Below are positions 54,101-62,967 of a stretch of DNA of 64,000 nt, piece after piece. The position numbers and the translations under genes were made by a program. Position 1 is the first letter of the stretch, and every line of letters begins with the position of its first letter. The notes beneath the pieces were generated by a model. That model saw nothing but the letters and a program-made list of their open reading frames with translations. It was not told the origin of the DNA and did not search any database. The stretch comes from Calothrix sp. PCC 6303 (GTDB lineage: Bacteria; Cyanobacteriota; Cyanobacteriia; Cyanobacteriales; Nostocaceae): assembly GCF_000317435.1 (NCBI RefSeq), contig NC_019751.1:5456001-5520000 (forward strand). Direction: 5' to 3'.

Positions 54101-56988
54101 GTACCGACAACAATGCCAAAATCTGCATAACCGGGTGCAGAGAAGGGTGAGTTACCATATTTCAGTGACAAATTAACTTGTTGACAAGCAATGCTAGGAA
54201 AGAGTTGGGGAGCAGCTTGGTGGATGGATGGGACAAGTCTAATCATAATCCGTAAAGCGGCTACAGCATTTAGATCCTGCATTTTTGGTAAGTTTGCCAG
54301 GTTAGCGATCGCTTGATCAGATAAAGATGCTAATGTGCTTTCTACTTGTTGCTGACTTTCTAAAGGGGTAACAGACTCAGGTAAAGTCACTCCTAATTTC
54401 TCAAGAATCTCCCTTCCGGTTGTAATTGCCTGTAGCTGTCTGTTTTGTACCTGATATGCTTGGAGTTTAATCTCATATATTTTTACTTGTTGAAGTAAGC
54501 TGTTGGTACGCTGCAATACCTTCTGACTTAAAGATTCCATCTGTTCAAAATCACAATTGAGTAATGCAACTTCTGCGGCTTCTTCGTGTAATCTATGCAT
54601 TAAATCAGCATCAATATCCCAACCATTAGTTGTTAGCCATTCCATTCCATAATTAAGGTAATGTAGTGCCGTAATATAGGCAGTTGATTCTTTTGCTTTA
54701 CGAGCCGCTCTGAGGTTTAATTGAGCATATTGTTGATGCTGAGGGAGTAAATCAATCGACGAAATACCATGATTTAACTGATTAACGATTTCAAAAATTT
54801 GCTCATCTTGTCGTGTTTGATGAGTATTTGCCAACAGAAGTTGTCCAATGCTGAGATGAGTCAGTTGTTTGTGTTCCTCTGGAATCAAAGAATAAGCAGC
54901 TTGTTGAATGCGATCATGTAGAAATTTGTATGTCACATTTTGAGAAATCTCTTGATTAACTAATTGACTTTCTTGCCCTATATAAAATTTATAAATATCA
55001 CCAGTTGGCAAAATCAGACCTTCTTGTAAGGCTTTCCATAAACAAGCTGCGGTTTCTGTTTGTGATTGTTTAGAAATAATTGCTAAAGTAGCTAAATCAA
55101 ACTGATTACCAATACAAGCAGCTAATTGCAAAACCTCTTGAGTTGACGAGGGTAATCTGCGTAATTGAAATGCCATAAAGTCAACCACATCATCTGTAGC
55201 TGATTGCTGAGTTATCTGTGTAACGTCACATTCCCAACACCCTATCTCAAAGTTAAATTGAATTAGCTTATCTTGATACAATGCTTTGAGACACTGGGTA
55301 GCAAAAAATGGATTGCCTTGAGTTTTTTGAGATATGAGTTGAGAAAGATCCCATGCTAATTCTTCTGAAAAATTAAGTGTATCAGCAACTAGTTTATTTA
55401 TTTGTGTTTGATTTAGGGGTGATAAAGCAATGGTATTAATAATTGCTTTTGTTTTGGCAATTTCATTCAAGCTCAACATTAATGGATGTGTCGGGGTGAC
55501 TTCATTATCACGATATGCACCAATTAAAAATAGATGTGTTGTATGAGCCATTAATAATTGCATTAAATTTAATGATGCAGAATCTGCCCATTGCAAATCA
55601 TCTAAAAATATCACTAATGGATGTTCTTTACTTGTAAAGACTTGGGTGAACTTTTGAAGTAATAAATGAAATCGGTTTTGGGCGGCAGTTCCGGGTAGTT
55701 CTATAACAGATGGTTGCTTGCCAATAATTATTTCTAACTCCGGGACGATTTCAATTATTAACTGACCATTTTCACCAACAGCATCTAATATTTTCGTTTT
55801 CCACGCATAAATTCGGGCATCATTTTCTGTCAGCAGTTGCTTGATTAAATCACGGAAAGCTTGAACAAATCCGGAAAAGGGAATGTTTCGATTAAATTGG
55901 TCATATTTGCCTTTAATAAAATAACCTTGTTGCCGCAAAATAGGTTTATAAACTTCATTAACGACCGCAGTTTTACCAATCCCAGAAAACCCAGCTACCA
56001 ACATCATTTCAGTTGCACCAAGACTAACTCTTTCAGATGCTTGGAGTAGGTTTTCTATTTCGGCTTCTCGTCCATAAAGCTTATCAGAAATAATCAGCCG
56101 ATCGCATACATCATTCTGGGCAATTTCAAAGCTCTTAATTTTGCCAGTTTCCTTTAGTTGAACTAAACAATTATTTAAGTCAAATTTTAAACTCAAGGCG
56201 CTTTGATAGCGGTCTTCAGCATTTTTTTCCATCAATTTGCTGACAAGTTTTGAGATTACAGATGGAACTTGTGAGTTAATCTCATGCACTAATGGCGGCT
56301 TTTTGGCAATGTGGCAATGTATTAATTCCATCGCATTTTTTGACCGAAATGGTAATTTTCCAGTCAATAATTCGTAAAAAGTCACCCCCAAAGAATAGAA
56401 ATCTGTACGATAGTCAATCCCCCGGTTCATCCGTCCAGTTTGCTCAGGAGATATATAGCTTAACGTCCCTTCTAGTACATTAGGATTGGTTAGGGTTTGA
56501 GTTTCCCGTGGGAGGAGAGATGCAATACTAAAGTCAATTAATTTAACCTCTTTAGTTTCGGGGTTAATTAAAATATTGCTGGGTTTAATATCTTTATGAA
56601 TAATGCCCTCTTTATAGAGAATATCCAACGCGTCGCAGAGTGCGATCGCAATCTCTAAAAATTCCTGTAAACAGATTGTTTGTGCAGTCTTTAACTGGGC
56701 AAAATTGTCGAGAGAAATCCCCCCAAAGTCTTCCATCACCAACATATAGCCATTTTGATAAGTTTCTAGGCTGTAGGTTTGGACGATTAGAGGTGAGTTG
56801 AGGTTTTTGGTAATGGTATATTGATTGCGAAACTGCACCAGTTCGGTAAAGCTGGGACAAGAATTTTTCAGTAGTTTAATAACCACAGGTAATAAATCAG
56901 CCTGTCTAATCCCTCGATAAACTAGAATTCTGGAACCGTTGTAAAGTTGTTCACTGAGGTGATATCCGGCAATACTCACTGTAGTCAT
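51175..56988 (-). CDS. Giant dual Ser/Thr and His kinase (HstK type)
   Basis: A 1937-residue multidomain signalling protein. An N-terminal Ser/Thr kinase domain (about 8-270) has the ATP-binding K38, HKDIKPSN (D133) and IDFS (D152) in place of DFG. Then come an AAA-type ATPase with Walker A GFSGIGKTA (about 330-340), a long TPR-like helical region (about 700-1350), a GAF domain (about 1385-1520), a PAS/PAC domain (about 1535-1660) and a histidine kinase with H1685 in IAHEMNNPLGF and a HATPase domain ending GTGLGLAIARQ. This order defines the HstK family known from Anabaena. It lacks membrane segments and is monocistronic. Input signal and target are unknown. Confidence 0.95.
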   Translation of the reverse strand: MTTVSIAGYHLSEQLYNGSRILVYRGIRQADLLPVVIKLLKNSCPSFTELVQFRNQYTITKNLNSPLIVQTYSLETYQNGYMLVMEDFGGISLDNFAQLKTAQTICLQEFLEIAIALCDALDILYKEGIIHKDIKPSNILINPETKEVKLIDFSIASLLPRETQTLTNPNVLEGTLSYISPEQTGRMNRGIDYRTDFYSLGVTFYELLTGKLPFRSKNAMELIHCHIAKKPPLVHEINSQVPSVISKLVSKLMEKNAEDRYQSALSLKFDLNNCLVQLKETGKIKSFEIAQNDVCDRLIISDKLYGREAEIENLLQASERVSLGATEMMLVAGFSGIGKTAVVNEVYKPILRQQGYFIKGKYDQFNRNIPFSGFVQAFRDLIKQLLTENDARIYAWKTKILDAVGENGQLIIEIVPELEIIIGKQPSVIELPGTAAQNRFHLLLQKFTQVFTSKEHPLVIFLDDLQWADSASLNLMQLLMAHTTHLFLIGAYRDNEVTPTHPLMLSLNEIAKTKAIINTIALSPLNQTQINKLVADTLNFSEELAWDLSQLISQKTQGNPFFATQCLKALYQDKLIQFNFEIGCWECDVTQITQQSATDDVVDFMAFQLRRLPSSTQEVLQLAACIGNQFDLATLAIISKQSQTETAACLWKALQEGLILPTGDIYKFYIGQESQLVNQEISQNVTYKFLHDRIQQAAYSLIPEEHKQLTHLSIGQLLLANTHQTRQDEQIFEIVNQLNHGISSIDLLPQHQQYAQLNLRAARKAKESTAYITALHYLNYGMEWLTTNGWDIDADLMHRLHEEAAEVALLNCDFEQMESLSQKVLQRTNSLLQQVKIYEIKLQAYQVQNRQLQAITTGREILEKLGVTLPESVTPLESQQQVESTLASLSDQAIANLANLPKMQDLNAVAALRIMIRLVPSIHQAAPQLFPSIACQQVNLSLKYGNSPFSAPGYADFGIVVGTVLNQLETAYQFGQLALHIMDEFSEKSVQSMVQFKVAAFNQSNRQNIRQAIDLLKKSYQVALETGDSVHALVSTSFRLFYTYLSGTDDLENLSKEVEIYQSKFLTSQHFLSWAHIISWSIKNFTLAENSSCLGSDLNDEKHHLSILIQENDELALHLFFLSKLILSYSFGDISLAIQDADQGAKYIKAGIGMPSAPVYYYYDSLTRLSLYTQVDFLQQEKLLSQVEENQKKLSIYAEAAPMNYQHKYYLVEAVRYQILDNKLATIEYYDLTIKLAHENGFIQDEALGNELACKFYLNWGKEKVAAGYIQEAYYCYLKWGAKAKINNLEKSYPQLLKAILEQPRINLNPWETISSFVFGQTPTSTDRLSTSSSSISGILDFASILKAAQTISGSIELDELVTNLTKIILENSGAKKSIVILPQNNNWEVKAITLLDNESNSQELVKTILSSQSIDTCQEIPQQIINYVKNTQQILVIDNCQTDISGLMGEYMLQHQPKSVLCIPIMNQGHLVGIIYLENKITSGVFTQERQQIISLLSSQIAISLENAQLYSNLQSSEARFLHLAENAPGMIYQFQLSPDGIPKFNYVSSGCYEIYEILPEQAVRDANKLILLTHPEDIAYFQESVAISAQTLQPWQYQGRITTPSGQLKWIQAVSRPIKQSDGTIIWDGLLLDITERKQAEAAIQEKSQELENALQDLQQAQLQIIQSEKMSALGNLVAGIAHEMNNPLGFISATLKQAKPTIADVVEHLKLYQENLPNPNVEIIQHAEEIDLDYSLEDLPKMINTMLTACERLKNISTSLRTFSRADQDYKVPFNIHEGIDSTILILKHRLKANEQRPAIEVTTVYGDLPQIQCFPGQLNQVFMNILANAVDALDEVNIGRRFEEIKENPNRITIKTFVENNYVKISIDDNGKGMSESVIQKIFDHLFTTKAVGKGTGLGLAIARQIIETNHGGNLICNSVLGNGTEFLIEIPL

Positions 56989-57408
56989 GACAATACCGCT
57001 AAATCTGGAAATTTTCTGAATTTAGTATTCCCAAATGAGCGACACAACTGTCTATTTTTTCCTGATTACCTGGGTTACACCAGGTCACAAAAATCCCGAA
57101 ATATATCCAAGTTATCAAGCCGTCGTCAAGCCAGGATTTCTTAATTACTGAGCTTGCTTGACGTTGGGGACAAGCCACTACTGTTCCAGAGACAGCGACG
57201 TTGTGGGAACCAGAACGCTTTGCTAACGCGATAGCGAAGCGCCGAACTGTCGGTTCGCATCTTTGAACAAACATACCTATTTTCAATTTTCCTTGTGGGT
57301 AACATCAGTAATTGTTAACGTAGTCACAGATAATAGAAAAGAAGATGTCTGGTGCTTTGGTTAAGGGCATCTGGTAAAATTTGTAAGGTTTCTAGAAGCT
57401 GACAAGCA
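56989..57408. other. Divergent promoter region of the kinase and plsX genes
   Basis: The 420-base spacer contains no supported gene. A short dispersed-repeat fragment with GCTAACGCGATAGCGAAGCG and the hairpin CGAAC-TGTCG-GTTCG lies at 57212-57256. Promoters for both divergent genes must be within it. Confidence 0.45.
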
Positions 57409-58434
57409 ATGGGATCGACTGGTGTACGGATCGCAATAGATGCAATGGGAGGAGATCGCGCACCCGGTGAAATCGTGGCTGGCGCTCTGCGGGCACGGGA
57501 AGAATTGGGTGTCGATATTTTGTTGGTGGGTGATCCTCAACAAATTGAAGCTGTTTTGCCGCCTAAGACAAATTTGACTCAAGTTGAGATCGTTCCAGCA
57601 GAGGATGCGATCGCAATGGATGAGGAGCCTTTACACGCCATTAGGCGTAAACCCAAAGCTTCCATCAATGTGTCAATGAGTTTGGTAAAACAAGGTAAAG
57701 CTGATGCAGTCATTTCTGCTGGTCACTCTGGCGCAGCAATGGCAGCGGCACTACTACGTTTGGGTAGATTGCCGGGAATTGATCGTCCGGCAATTGGGGC
57801 TGTTTTTCCGACACTGGTTGCTAGCAAGCAAGTTCTCATACTTGATGTGGGTGCCAATGTCGATTGCCGACCCAAATTTTTGGAGCAATTCGCCATCATG
57901 GGGTCAGTATATAGTGAATTTGTCCTGGGTATTCCCCAACCAAAGGTAGGTTTGCTCAATATTGGTGAAGAAGACTGTAAAGGTAATGATGCAGCGGTTC
58001 GCACTCATCAACTGTTACGGGAAAATTCCCAAATTTCCTTTGCTGGAAACGCTGAGGGACGGGATGTACTTTCCGGTGACTTTGATGTCATTGTCTGCGA
58101 TGGCTTTGTGGGCAATGTACTGTTGAAGTTCGCCGAAGCTGTTGGAAGTGTAATGTTGCAAATTATTCGTGAAGAATTACCCCAAGGTGTCCGGGGTAAA
58201 GTCGGCGCGGCAATTTTAAAACCCAATTTGAAGCGAATAAAACAACGTATGGATCATGCCGAACATGGAGGGGCACTACTTCTAGGTGTTGATGGCATTT
58301 GTGTTATTAGTCATGGGAGTTCCCAAGCTCCTTCGATTTTTAACGCGATTCGCATGGCAAAAGAAGCAGTGGATAACCAGGTATTGCAACGAATTCAATC
58401 GCAATATCAAAGCCTACAACGGGAAAGCAGTTAG
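57409..58434 (+). CDS. plsX: Phosphate acyltransferase
   Basis: A 341-residue enzyme that converts acyl-ACP to acyl-phosphate for glycerol-3-phosphate acylation, the first step of phospholipid synthesis. The start RIAIDAMGGDRAPGEIVAGAL and the middle AVISAGHSGAAMAAALLRLGRLPGIDRPAIG are family signatures, as is VVCDGFVGNVLLKFAEA near the C-terminus. It precedes fabH by 96 bases and fabD after that, the classic bacterial order plsX-fabH-fabD, so it is probably cotranscribed with them. Confidence 0.96.
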   Translation: MGSTGVRIAIDAMGGDRAPGEIVAGALRAREELGVDILLVGDPQQIEAVLPPKTNLTQVEIVPAEDAIAMDEEPLHAIRRKPKASINVSMSLVKQGKADAVISAGHSGAAMAAALLRLGRLPGIDRPAIGAVFPTLVASKQVLILDVGANVDCRPKFLEQFAIMGSVYSEFVLGIPQPKVGLLNIGEEDCKGNDAAVRTHQLLRENSQISFAGNAEGRDVLSGDFDVIVCDGFVGNVLLKFAEAVGSVMLQIIREELPQGVRGKVGAAILKPNLKRIKQRMDHAEHGGALLLGVDGICVISHGSSQAPSIFNAIRMAKEAVDNQVLQRIQSQYQSLQRESS

Positions 58435-58530
58435 TTATTGGTTGACAATCAAAAATCGAAAGTCAATTTTTTGACCTAGACTCTTGATGAATGACTAGCG
58501 GCGAATAACTAATAGCTAGAAGGAGTAGGA

Positions 58531-59523
58531 GTGCAAAATACAGGAATAGCAATCATTGGCAGTGGTTCAGCAGTACCCACTGCTTGTTTAAGTAACCAGG
58601 CAATGATGGATTTGGTTGATACATCAGATGAGTGGATTAAAACACGCACAGGTATCAGCCAAAGGCATATAGCAGCAGCGGGTGCCACCTTAAGCGCCCT
58701 GGCTACCGATGCCAGCCGGAATGCGATCGCTATGGCGGGAATCTCGGCTAGCGACATTGATTTAATTTTATTGACAACTTCCACCCCCGATGATTTATTC
58801 GGGAGTGCCTGCCAAATTCAAGCTGCTTTGGGAGCAGATAAAGCTGTTGCCTTCGACTTAACAGCAGCTTGCTCTGGTTTTCTATTTGGGTTGGTGACAG
58901 CTGCCCAATATATCAAAACTGGAGTTTTCCAAAATGTTTTGTTAATTGGTGCAGATGTACTCTCTCGCTGGGTAGATTGGCAAGATCGGGGTACTTGTGT
59001 ACTGTTTGGTGATGGTGCGGGCGCTGTGGTGATGCAGGCAAATTCAAGCGATCGCTTATTGGGTTTTAAGCTCAAAAGTGATGGTAGCCAAAATCATTAC
59101 CTGAATTTGAGCTATGCCGCTGACAGCCAGGAATTAACCCCAGGTGTGACAGTTAGTAAGGGCGCTTATCAAGCAATCACCATGAATGGCAAGGAAGTTT
59201 ACCGCTTTGCTGTTCAATCTGTCCCAGAAGTGATCGACAAAGCATTATTTAATGCCCAAATCAGCACCGAGCAAGTCGATTGGCTGTTATTACATCAAGC
59301 AAATCAACGCATCCTTGATGCTGTTGCCCAGCGGTTGGATATTCCCAAACACAAGGTAATTAGCAATCTTGCCCAATATGGCAACACCTCCGCAGCCTCC
59401 ATCCCCTTGGCATTAGATGAGGCTGTACGGGCTGGCAAAATCCAGAATAATGACATCATCGCTGCCTCCGGATTCGGGGCTGGCTTAACTTGGGGTGCAG
59501 CAATTTTTAGATGGGGAAGATAA
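58531..59523 (+). CDS. fabH: 3-oxoacyl-ACP synthase III
   Basis: A 330-residue condensing enzyme that starts fatty-acid synthesis by joining acetyl-CoA to malonyl-ACP. The catalytic triad is C114 (AACSGFLFG), H255 (LLHQANQRI) and N285 (YGNTSAAS). The start is a GTG at 58531 with AAGGAG 9-14 bases upstream. The family motif GDGAGAVVMQ is present. It lies between plsX and fabD, a spacing typical for a fatty-acid operon. Confidence 0.97.
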   Translation: MQNTGIAIIGSGSAVPTACLSNQAMMDLVDTSDEWIKTRTGISQRHIAAAGATLSALATDASRNAIAMAGISASDIDLILLTTSTPDDLFGSACQIQAALGADKAVAFDLTAACSGFLFGLVTAAQYIKTGVFQNVLLIGADVLSRWVDWQDRGTCVLFGDGAGAVVMQANSSDRLLGFKLKSDGSQNHYLNLSYAADSQELTPGVTVSKGAYQAITMNGKEVYRFAVQSVPEVIDKALFNAQISTEQVDWLLLHQANQRILDAVAQRLDIPKHKVISNLAQYGNTSAASIPLALDEAVRAGKIQNNDIIAASGFGAGLTWGAAIFRWGR

Positions 59524-59724
59524 GAAAAATGTCAAGGGTCAATGCAGGCAGAAGGCAGGAAACGGGTTTTTGGAGGAAGCTTGAACTCCACCAAAAACTT
59601 TTCCCCTTAAAAGGGGAGGCTTGTACTATGTTAGCTTTGGTTGAAATGATCCCGTTTGACTCTTGACGTTTTTCATCTCCTCAACTACCGACTATTTGAA
59701 CATTTGACTATTGATCGTTGACTA
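59524..59724. repeat. Spacer with hairpin and degenerate heptamers before fabD
   Basis: CCCCTT-AA-AAGGGG (59603-59616) forms a small hairpin. From about 59685 to 59731 degenerate seven-base units TTGACTA, TTGATCG, TTGACTA and ATGACTA follow one another in phase, and the fabD start codon falls in the last. Confidence 0.6.
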
Positions 59725-60615
59725 ATGACTAAAACCGCATGGGTATTTCCCGGACAAGGTTCCCAAGCTTTGGGAATGGGAATTGATTTGCTTGAACTAC
59801 CTCAAGCTAAAGCCAAATTTGAACAAGCCGCAGAAATTCTCGGCTGGTCAGTGATTGATATCTGCCAGAATCAGGAAGAAAAATTATCGCGCACACTATA
59901 CACCCAACCCTGCTTATATGTGGTGGAAAGTTTGTTGGTAGATGCTTTGCGTCAAAAAGAGCAGCCCGATTTAGTAGCTGGACATAGCTTAGGTGAATAT
60001 ATTGCCTTGTATGTAGCTGGTGTATTTGAATGGTCAGCAGGACTACGTTTAGTAAAACGTCGTGCGGAATTAATGGACGCTGCCGCAGGGGGAATGATGG
60101 CGGCATTTATTGGTTTTGATCGGCAACAATTGGATCAAGCGATCGCACAAACCAACGATGTGGTATTAGCTAATGATAATAGTGCTGCTCAAGTTGTCAT
60201 ATCTGGCACCCCGGAAGCTGTAAAATCAGTAATTTCCCAAGTTAAAGCCAAACGAGCAATTCCCTTAAACGTCTCTGGAGCATTCCATTCCCCCCTCATG
60301 TCACCTGCCGCTACAGAATTTGAAGAAGTCCTTTCCTCGGTAGCATTTTTACCTGCAAATATTCCAGTTGCATCCAATGTTGATCCAACACCATCAATAG
60401 ATTCCGAGATTTTAAAGCAACGTCTGATTCAACAAATGACGGGTAGTGTTCGCTGGCGAGAAATTAGCCTCGCTTTACCTGAAAATAATATTAGCCGTGT
60501 CGTGGAAATTGGTCCAGGGAATGTGTTGACAGGGTTAATCAAACGAACTTGTCCAGATTTAAGTTTGATTAATATCCGGAACATGGATGATTTCAAGAAG
60601 TTTGTGTCAGTTTAA
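59725..60615 (+). CDS. fabD: Malonyl-CoA:ACP transacylase
   Basis: A 296-residue enzyme that loads malonate on ACP. The active-site Ser is S88 in GHSLGEY; the catalytic His lies in SGAFHSPLM (about residue 190) and the conserved FPGQGSQ starts the protein (residues 8-14). It follows fabH by 201 bases. Its start codon lies within a row of degenerate heptanucleotides. Length and motif spacing are those of stand-alone FabD and not of a polyketide-synthase AT domain. Confidence 0.96.
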   Translation: MTKTAWVFPGQGSQALGMGIDLLELPQAKAKFEQAAEILGWSVIDICQNQEEKLSRTLYTQPCLYVVESLLVDALRQKEQPDLVAGHSLGEYIALYVAGVFEWSAGLRLVKRRAELMDAAAGGMMAAFIGFDRQQLDQAIAQTNDVVLANDNSAAQVVISGTPEAVKSVISQVKAKRAIPLNVSGAFHSPLMSPAATEFEEVLSSVAFLPANIPVASNVDPTPSIDSEILKQRLIQQMTGSVRWREISLALPENNISRVVEIGPGNVLTGLIKRTCPDLSLINIRNMDDFKKFVSV

Positions 60616-60643
60616 TCAGAGTTTTTGTTTTGGTAAAAGCACA

Positions 60644-60666
60644 GCGATACTCCACAGGGGTATCGC
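60644..60666. terminator. Bidirectional terminator between convergent genes
   Basis: GCGATAC (60644-60650) pairs with GTATCGC (60660-60666) around a 9-base loop, between the fabD stop and the stop of the minus-strand gene at 60700. An A-rich run follows on the plus strand. Confidence 0.65.
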
Positions 60667-60699
60667 ACAAAAATTGAGTATTTTGGTACCTCTAACTAA

Positions 60700-61671
60700 C
60701 TATTGACCAGGTAATCGCTGGGAATTTGGGTAAGCATTATACTGTTGTGGTTGACTTTGTTGTGGCAAGGTTGAGTTTCCATAACCACTAGTATTTGTAG
60801 AACCATTTGGTGCAGCAAAACCTGATGATTGTGTTGGTACTGGAGAATTAGAGGTTGATGTTACTGCTGCTGAAGATGTGGAATTGCTGAAATTATTACT
60901 GATATTACTATTGGGATAAGTGGAGTAGGTTTGTGTTTGAGGTACTGTATTTGATTGGTAAGAATTATTTTGAGGCGTTGAATTAACACCATTATTCGGC
61001 AAAGATTGATTAGGTAAAGAACTCGTTGATGAATTTTGCCCTAAATTATTCGTTGGATTTGATGTTACAGCAGGAGAATTAGATTTTTCAATTGCTGTCT
61101 TCAAAGCATCTGGAGTAGTTGAAGTTTGGTTTGGAGATTGATTATTAAAGTTTTTATCAGGTTGATTTAAACTATTAGTTTGTTTGGTTTGAGATGTGGG
61201 ATTACTGAATTTCAATAAATCGTTTGCTTCGGTAATAAATTGGTTTTCCGGCTCACTGGTAACTGTAGTTTCTAGATTTTGAGGTGTACTTGAACTTGTC
61301 TTCTGATTTTTGATTGCCTCGTCTAAAGGATTTTTGCGTTTTTCAGTGGAATTACCTTTAAGTACAGGAGAATTCGCTGTAGCTAAAGCTGCCTTTTCGG
61401 CATCAGAAATGAGAACTGGTAAGTTGTCTATGTCAGCTGCGATCGCTTTATCCTCTGAGGATATATCATTACTTGGTTTTTCTATAACATCCGCTTTTGG
61501 TTCTTCAGATTGACGACTTAAAAAATTTGGATTGACAAAATATTCCCTTGCTACCAATCCAGCTACAGATAAAAAGATTGCCGTTCCCCAAACAGCAGGA
61601 CGGGTCAAATTCCATAATTTAGCTTTGAGATAGCGTATAGAAGCAGGAGGGTAACGGTGATTTGGCATATT
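60700..61671 (-). CDS. Low-complexity Asn/Ser/Gln-rich membrane-anchored protein
   Basis: I chose the ATG at 61671 (MPNHRYPPASIRYLKAKLW), giving 323 residues; the frame is open 20 codons further. One membrane segment (VWGTAIFLSVAGLVAREYFV, about 27-46) is followed by a long region rich in Asn, Ser, Thr, Gln and Pro, with repeats such as SNPT, NQSLPN and NNSYQSN, ending QRLPGQ. This suggests a single-pass protein with a flexible periplasmic tail. There is no enzymatic motif. Similar linkers occur in surface and septal proteins; the function is unknown. Confidence 0.7.
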   Translation of the reverse strand, partial: NMPNHRYPPASIRYLKAKLWNLTRPAVWGTAIFLSVAGLVAREYFVNPNFLSRQSEEPKADVIEKPSNDISSEDKAIAADIDNLPVLISDAEKAALATANSPVLKGNSTEKRKNPLDEAIKNQKTSSSTPQNLETTVTSEPENQFITEANDLLKFSNPTSQTKQTNSLNQPDKNFNNQSPNQTSTTPDALKTAIEKSNSPAVTSNPTNNLGQNSSTSSLPNQSLPNNGVNSTPQNNSYQSNTVPQTQTYSTYPNSNISNNFSNSTSSAAVTSTSNSPVPTQSSGFAAPNGSTNTSGYGNSTLPQQSQPQQYNAYPNSQRLPGQ

Positions 61672-61731
61672 ACTTACTGGGAAAAGAATAAATAATTTGA
61701 TCGTAGCCTCATTACAGGTATTAGTCATCAC

Positions 61732-61993
61732 CTAGAGACAGAAGGCAGGAGCAGCAGGCAAGAGGCAGTCTAGATGAAAAAATTTACCAGCATACATGTA
61801 AGTATCTTTTTTACCACTCACTACTCCCTACTCCCCACTCCCCACTCCCCACTCCCTTACCAATCAGCTAAAGTTCACATACCGCACTTCAAAAAAGGAT
61901 ATTTTTAGCGATCGCACTTAAAAACCACTCTCAAAAACCCATTCCTCGTATCATAAGAAATATTAGAAAACAGCTACGCAATCACGGTATAAC
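61732..61993. repeat. ACTCCCC heptanucleotide tandem repeat in a promoter spacer
   Basis: At 61822-61857, at least three exact ACTCCCC units follow CACTACTCCCT and form an STRR-type tandem. An HIP1-like GCGATCGC lies at 61909-61916. The remainder is the promoter region of the Tab2-type gene. Confidence 0.7.
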
Positions 61994-62857
61994 ATGGGAA
62001 CAACTTGGGAACTTGATTTTTACTCGCGTCCAATTTTGGACGAAAACCAAAAAAAAGTATGGGAATTGCTACTGTGCGAAAGTCCGAAAGATTCCCGTAC
62101 CAAAGTTGATTCGTTGTTCCGCTACGCTCAGTATTGCCCTAGTACCGAGGTAAACTCAGCGTGGTTGCGAACCGCAATTCAAGAGGCAATAAGCAAAGCA
62201 GGGGAAGCACCAACGCGGATCCGCTTTTTTCGTCGCCAAATGAATAATATGATTACTAAGGCTTGTCAAGATTCTGGGATTCCCGCACAATCAAGCCGTA
62301 GAATTTTGGTACTTCATCAATGGTTACAGCAGCGAATGGATGAGGTATATCCCCAAGAACCTGGGTACCAGGGAGGAAGTAACCCTTCGGTACGCTTAGA
62401 TGCACCTGTTCCTCAACGCTTACCGGATGCTTTGGAGTTGGAAAATTGGGCTTTTGTGAGGCTAACAGCTAAGGATTTCCTCGATATGCCAGAGTGGGAA
62501 ATTGGTTTTGGTGAAGGTTTTCCGCTGGAATTAGCGCAAATTTCCGATGATACACCCATTTCTGGAGTATTAATTTTTTCTTCCCGCTCACTACCTTTAG
62601 CAGCTTGGATGTCAGGTTTGGAGTTGGGTTACTTGAAATTTGATCAGAGTGAAGGTGGAAGATTGTTGTTAGAAACAGGTGCTACCGAAAGCTGGATTGT
62701 GGCGAATATTCGTAACTCACAAGTGATAAATGAGGCGAAAAATTTTGAAGTTGCCAAACAATCAGCAAATGGTGTGCATTTTATCGGAGTCCAGGCAAAT
62801 CCCCAATCGGAATCTTTTGCAGGATTTTGGCTATTGCAAGAGGTCACTTTGCCGTAA
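61994..62857 (+). CDS. Tab2/Atab2 family protein (DUF1092)
   Basis: A 287-residue protein of the Tab2 family. In Chlamydomonas and Arabidopsis its members bind RNA and are required for translation of the photosystem I psaB message (and PSII subunits in Arabidopsis). Family marks are the N-terminal WELDFYSRPILDENQKKVWELLLC, the middle RIRFFRRQMNNMITKAC and the C-terminal tripeptide WLL in FAGFWLLQEV. It has no transit or signal peptide, as expected for a cyanobacterial member. The RNA target here is unknown. Confidence 0.93.
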   Translation: MGTTWELDFYSRPILDENQKKVWELLLCESPKDSRTKVDSLFRYAQYCPSTEVNSAWLRTAIQEAISKAGEAPTRIRFFRRQMNNMITKACQDSGIPAQSSRRILVLHQWLQQRMDEVYPQEPGYQGGSNPSVRLDAPVPQRLPDALELENWAFVRLTAKDFLDMPEWEIGFGEGFPLELAQISDDTPISGVLIFSSRSLPLAAWMSGLELGYLKFDQSEGGRLLLETGATESWIVANIRNSQVINEAKNFEVAKQSANGVHFIGVQANPQSESFAGFWLLQEVTLP

Positions 62858-62967
62858 ATTTGTAAGGGGGTAATGGGTATATCAATTTTTCAGTTCCATG
62901 TCTCATGTCTTGTGACAATATCTGGAACTGAATGCCCAATTTCCTAGTTCCACTGCTAAAAATCATC

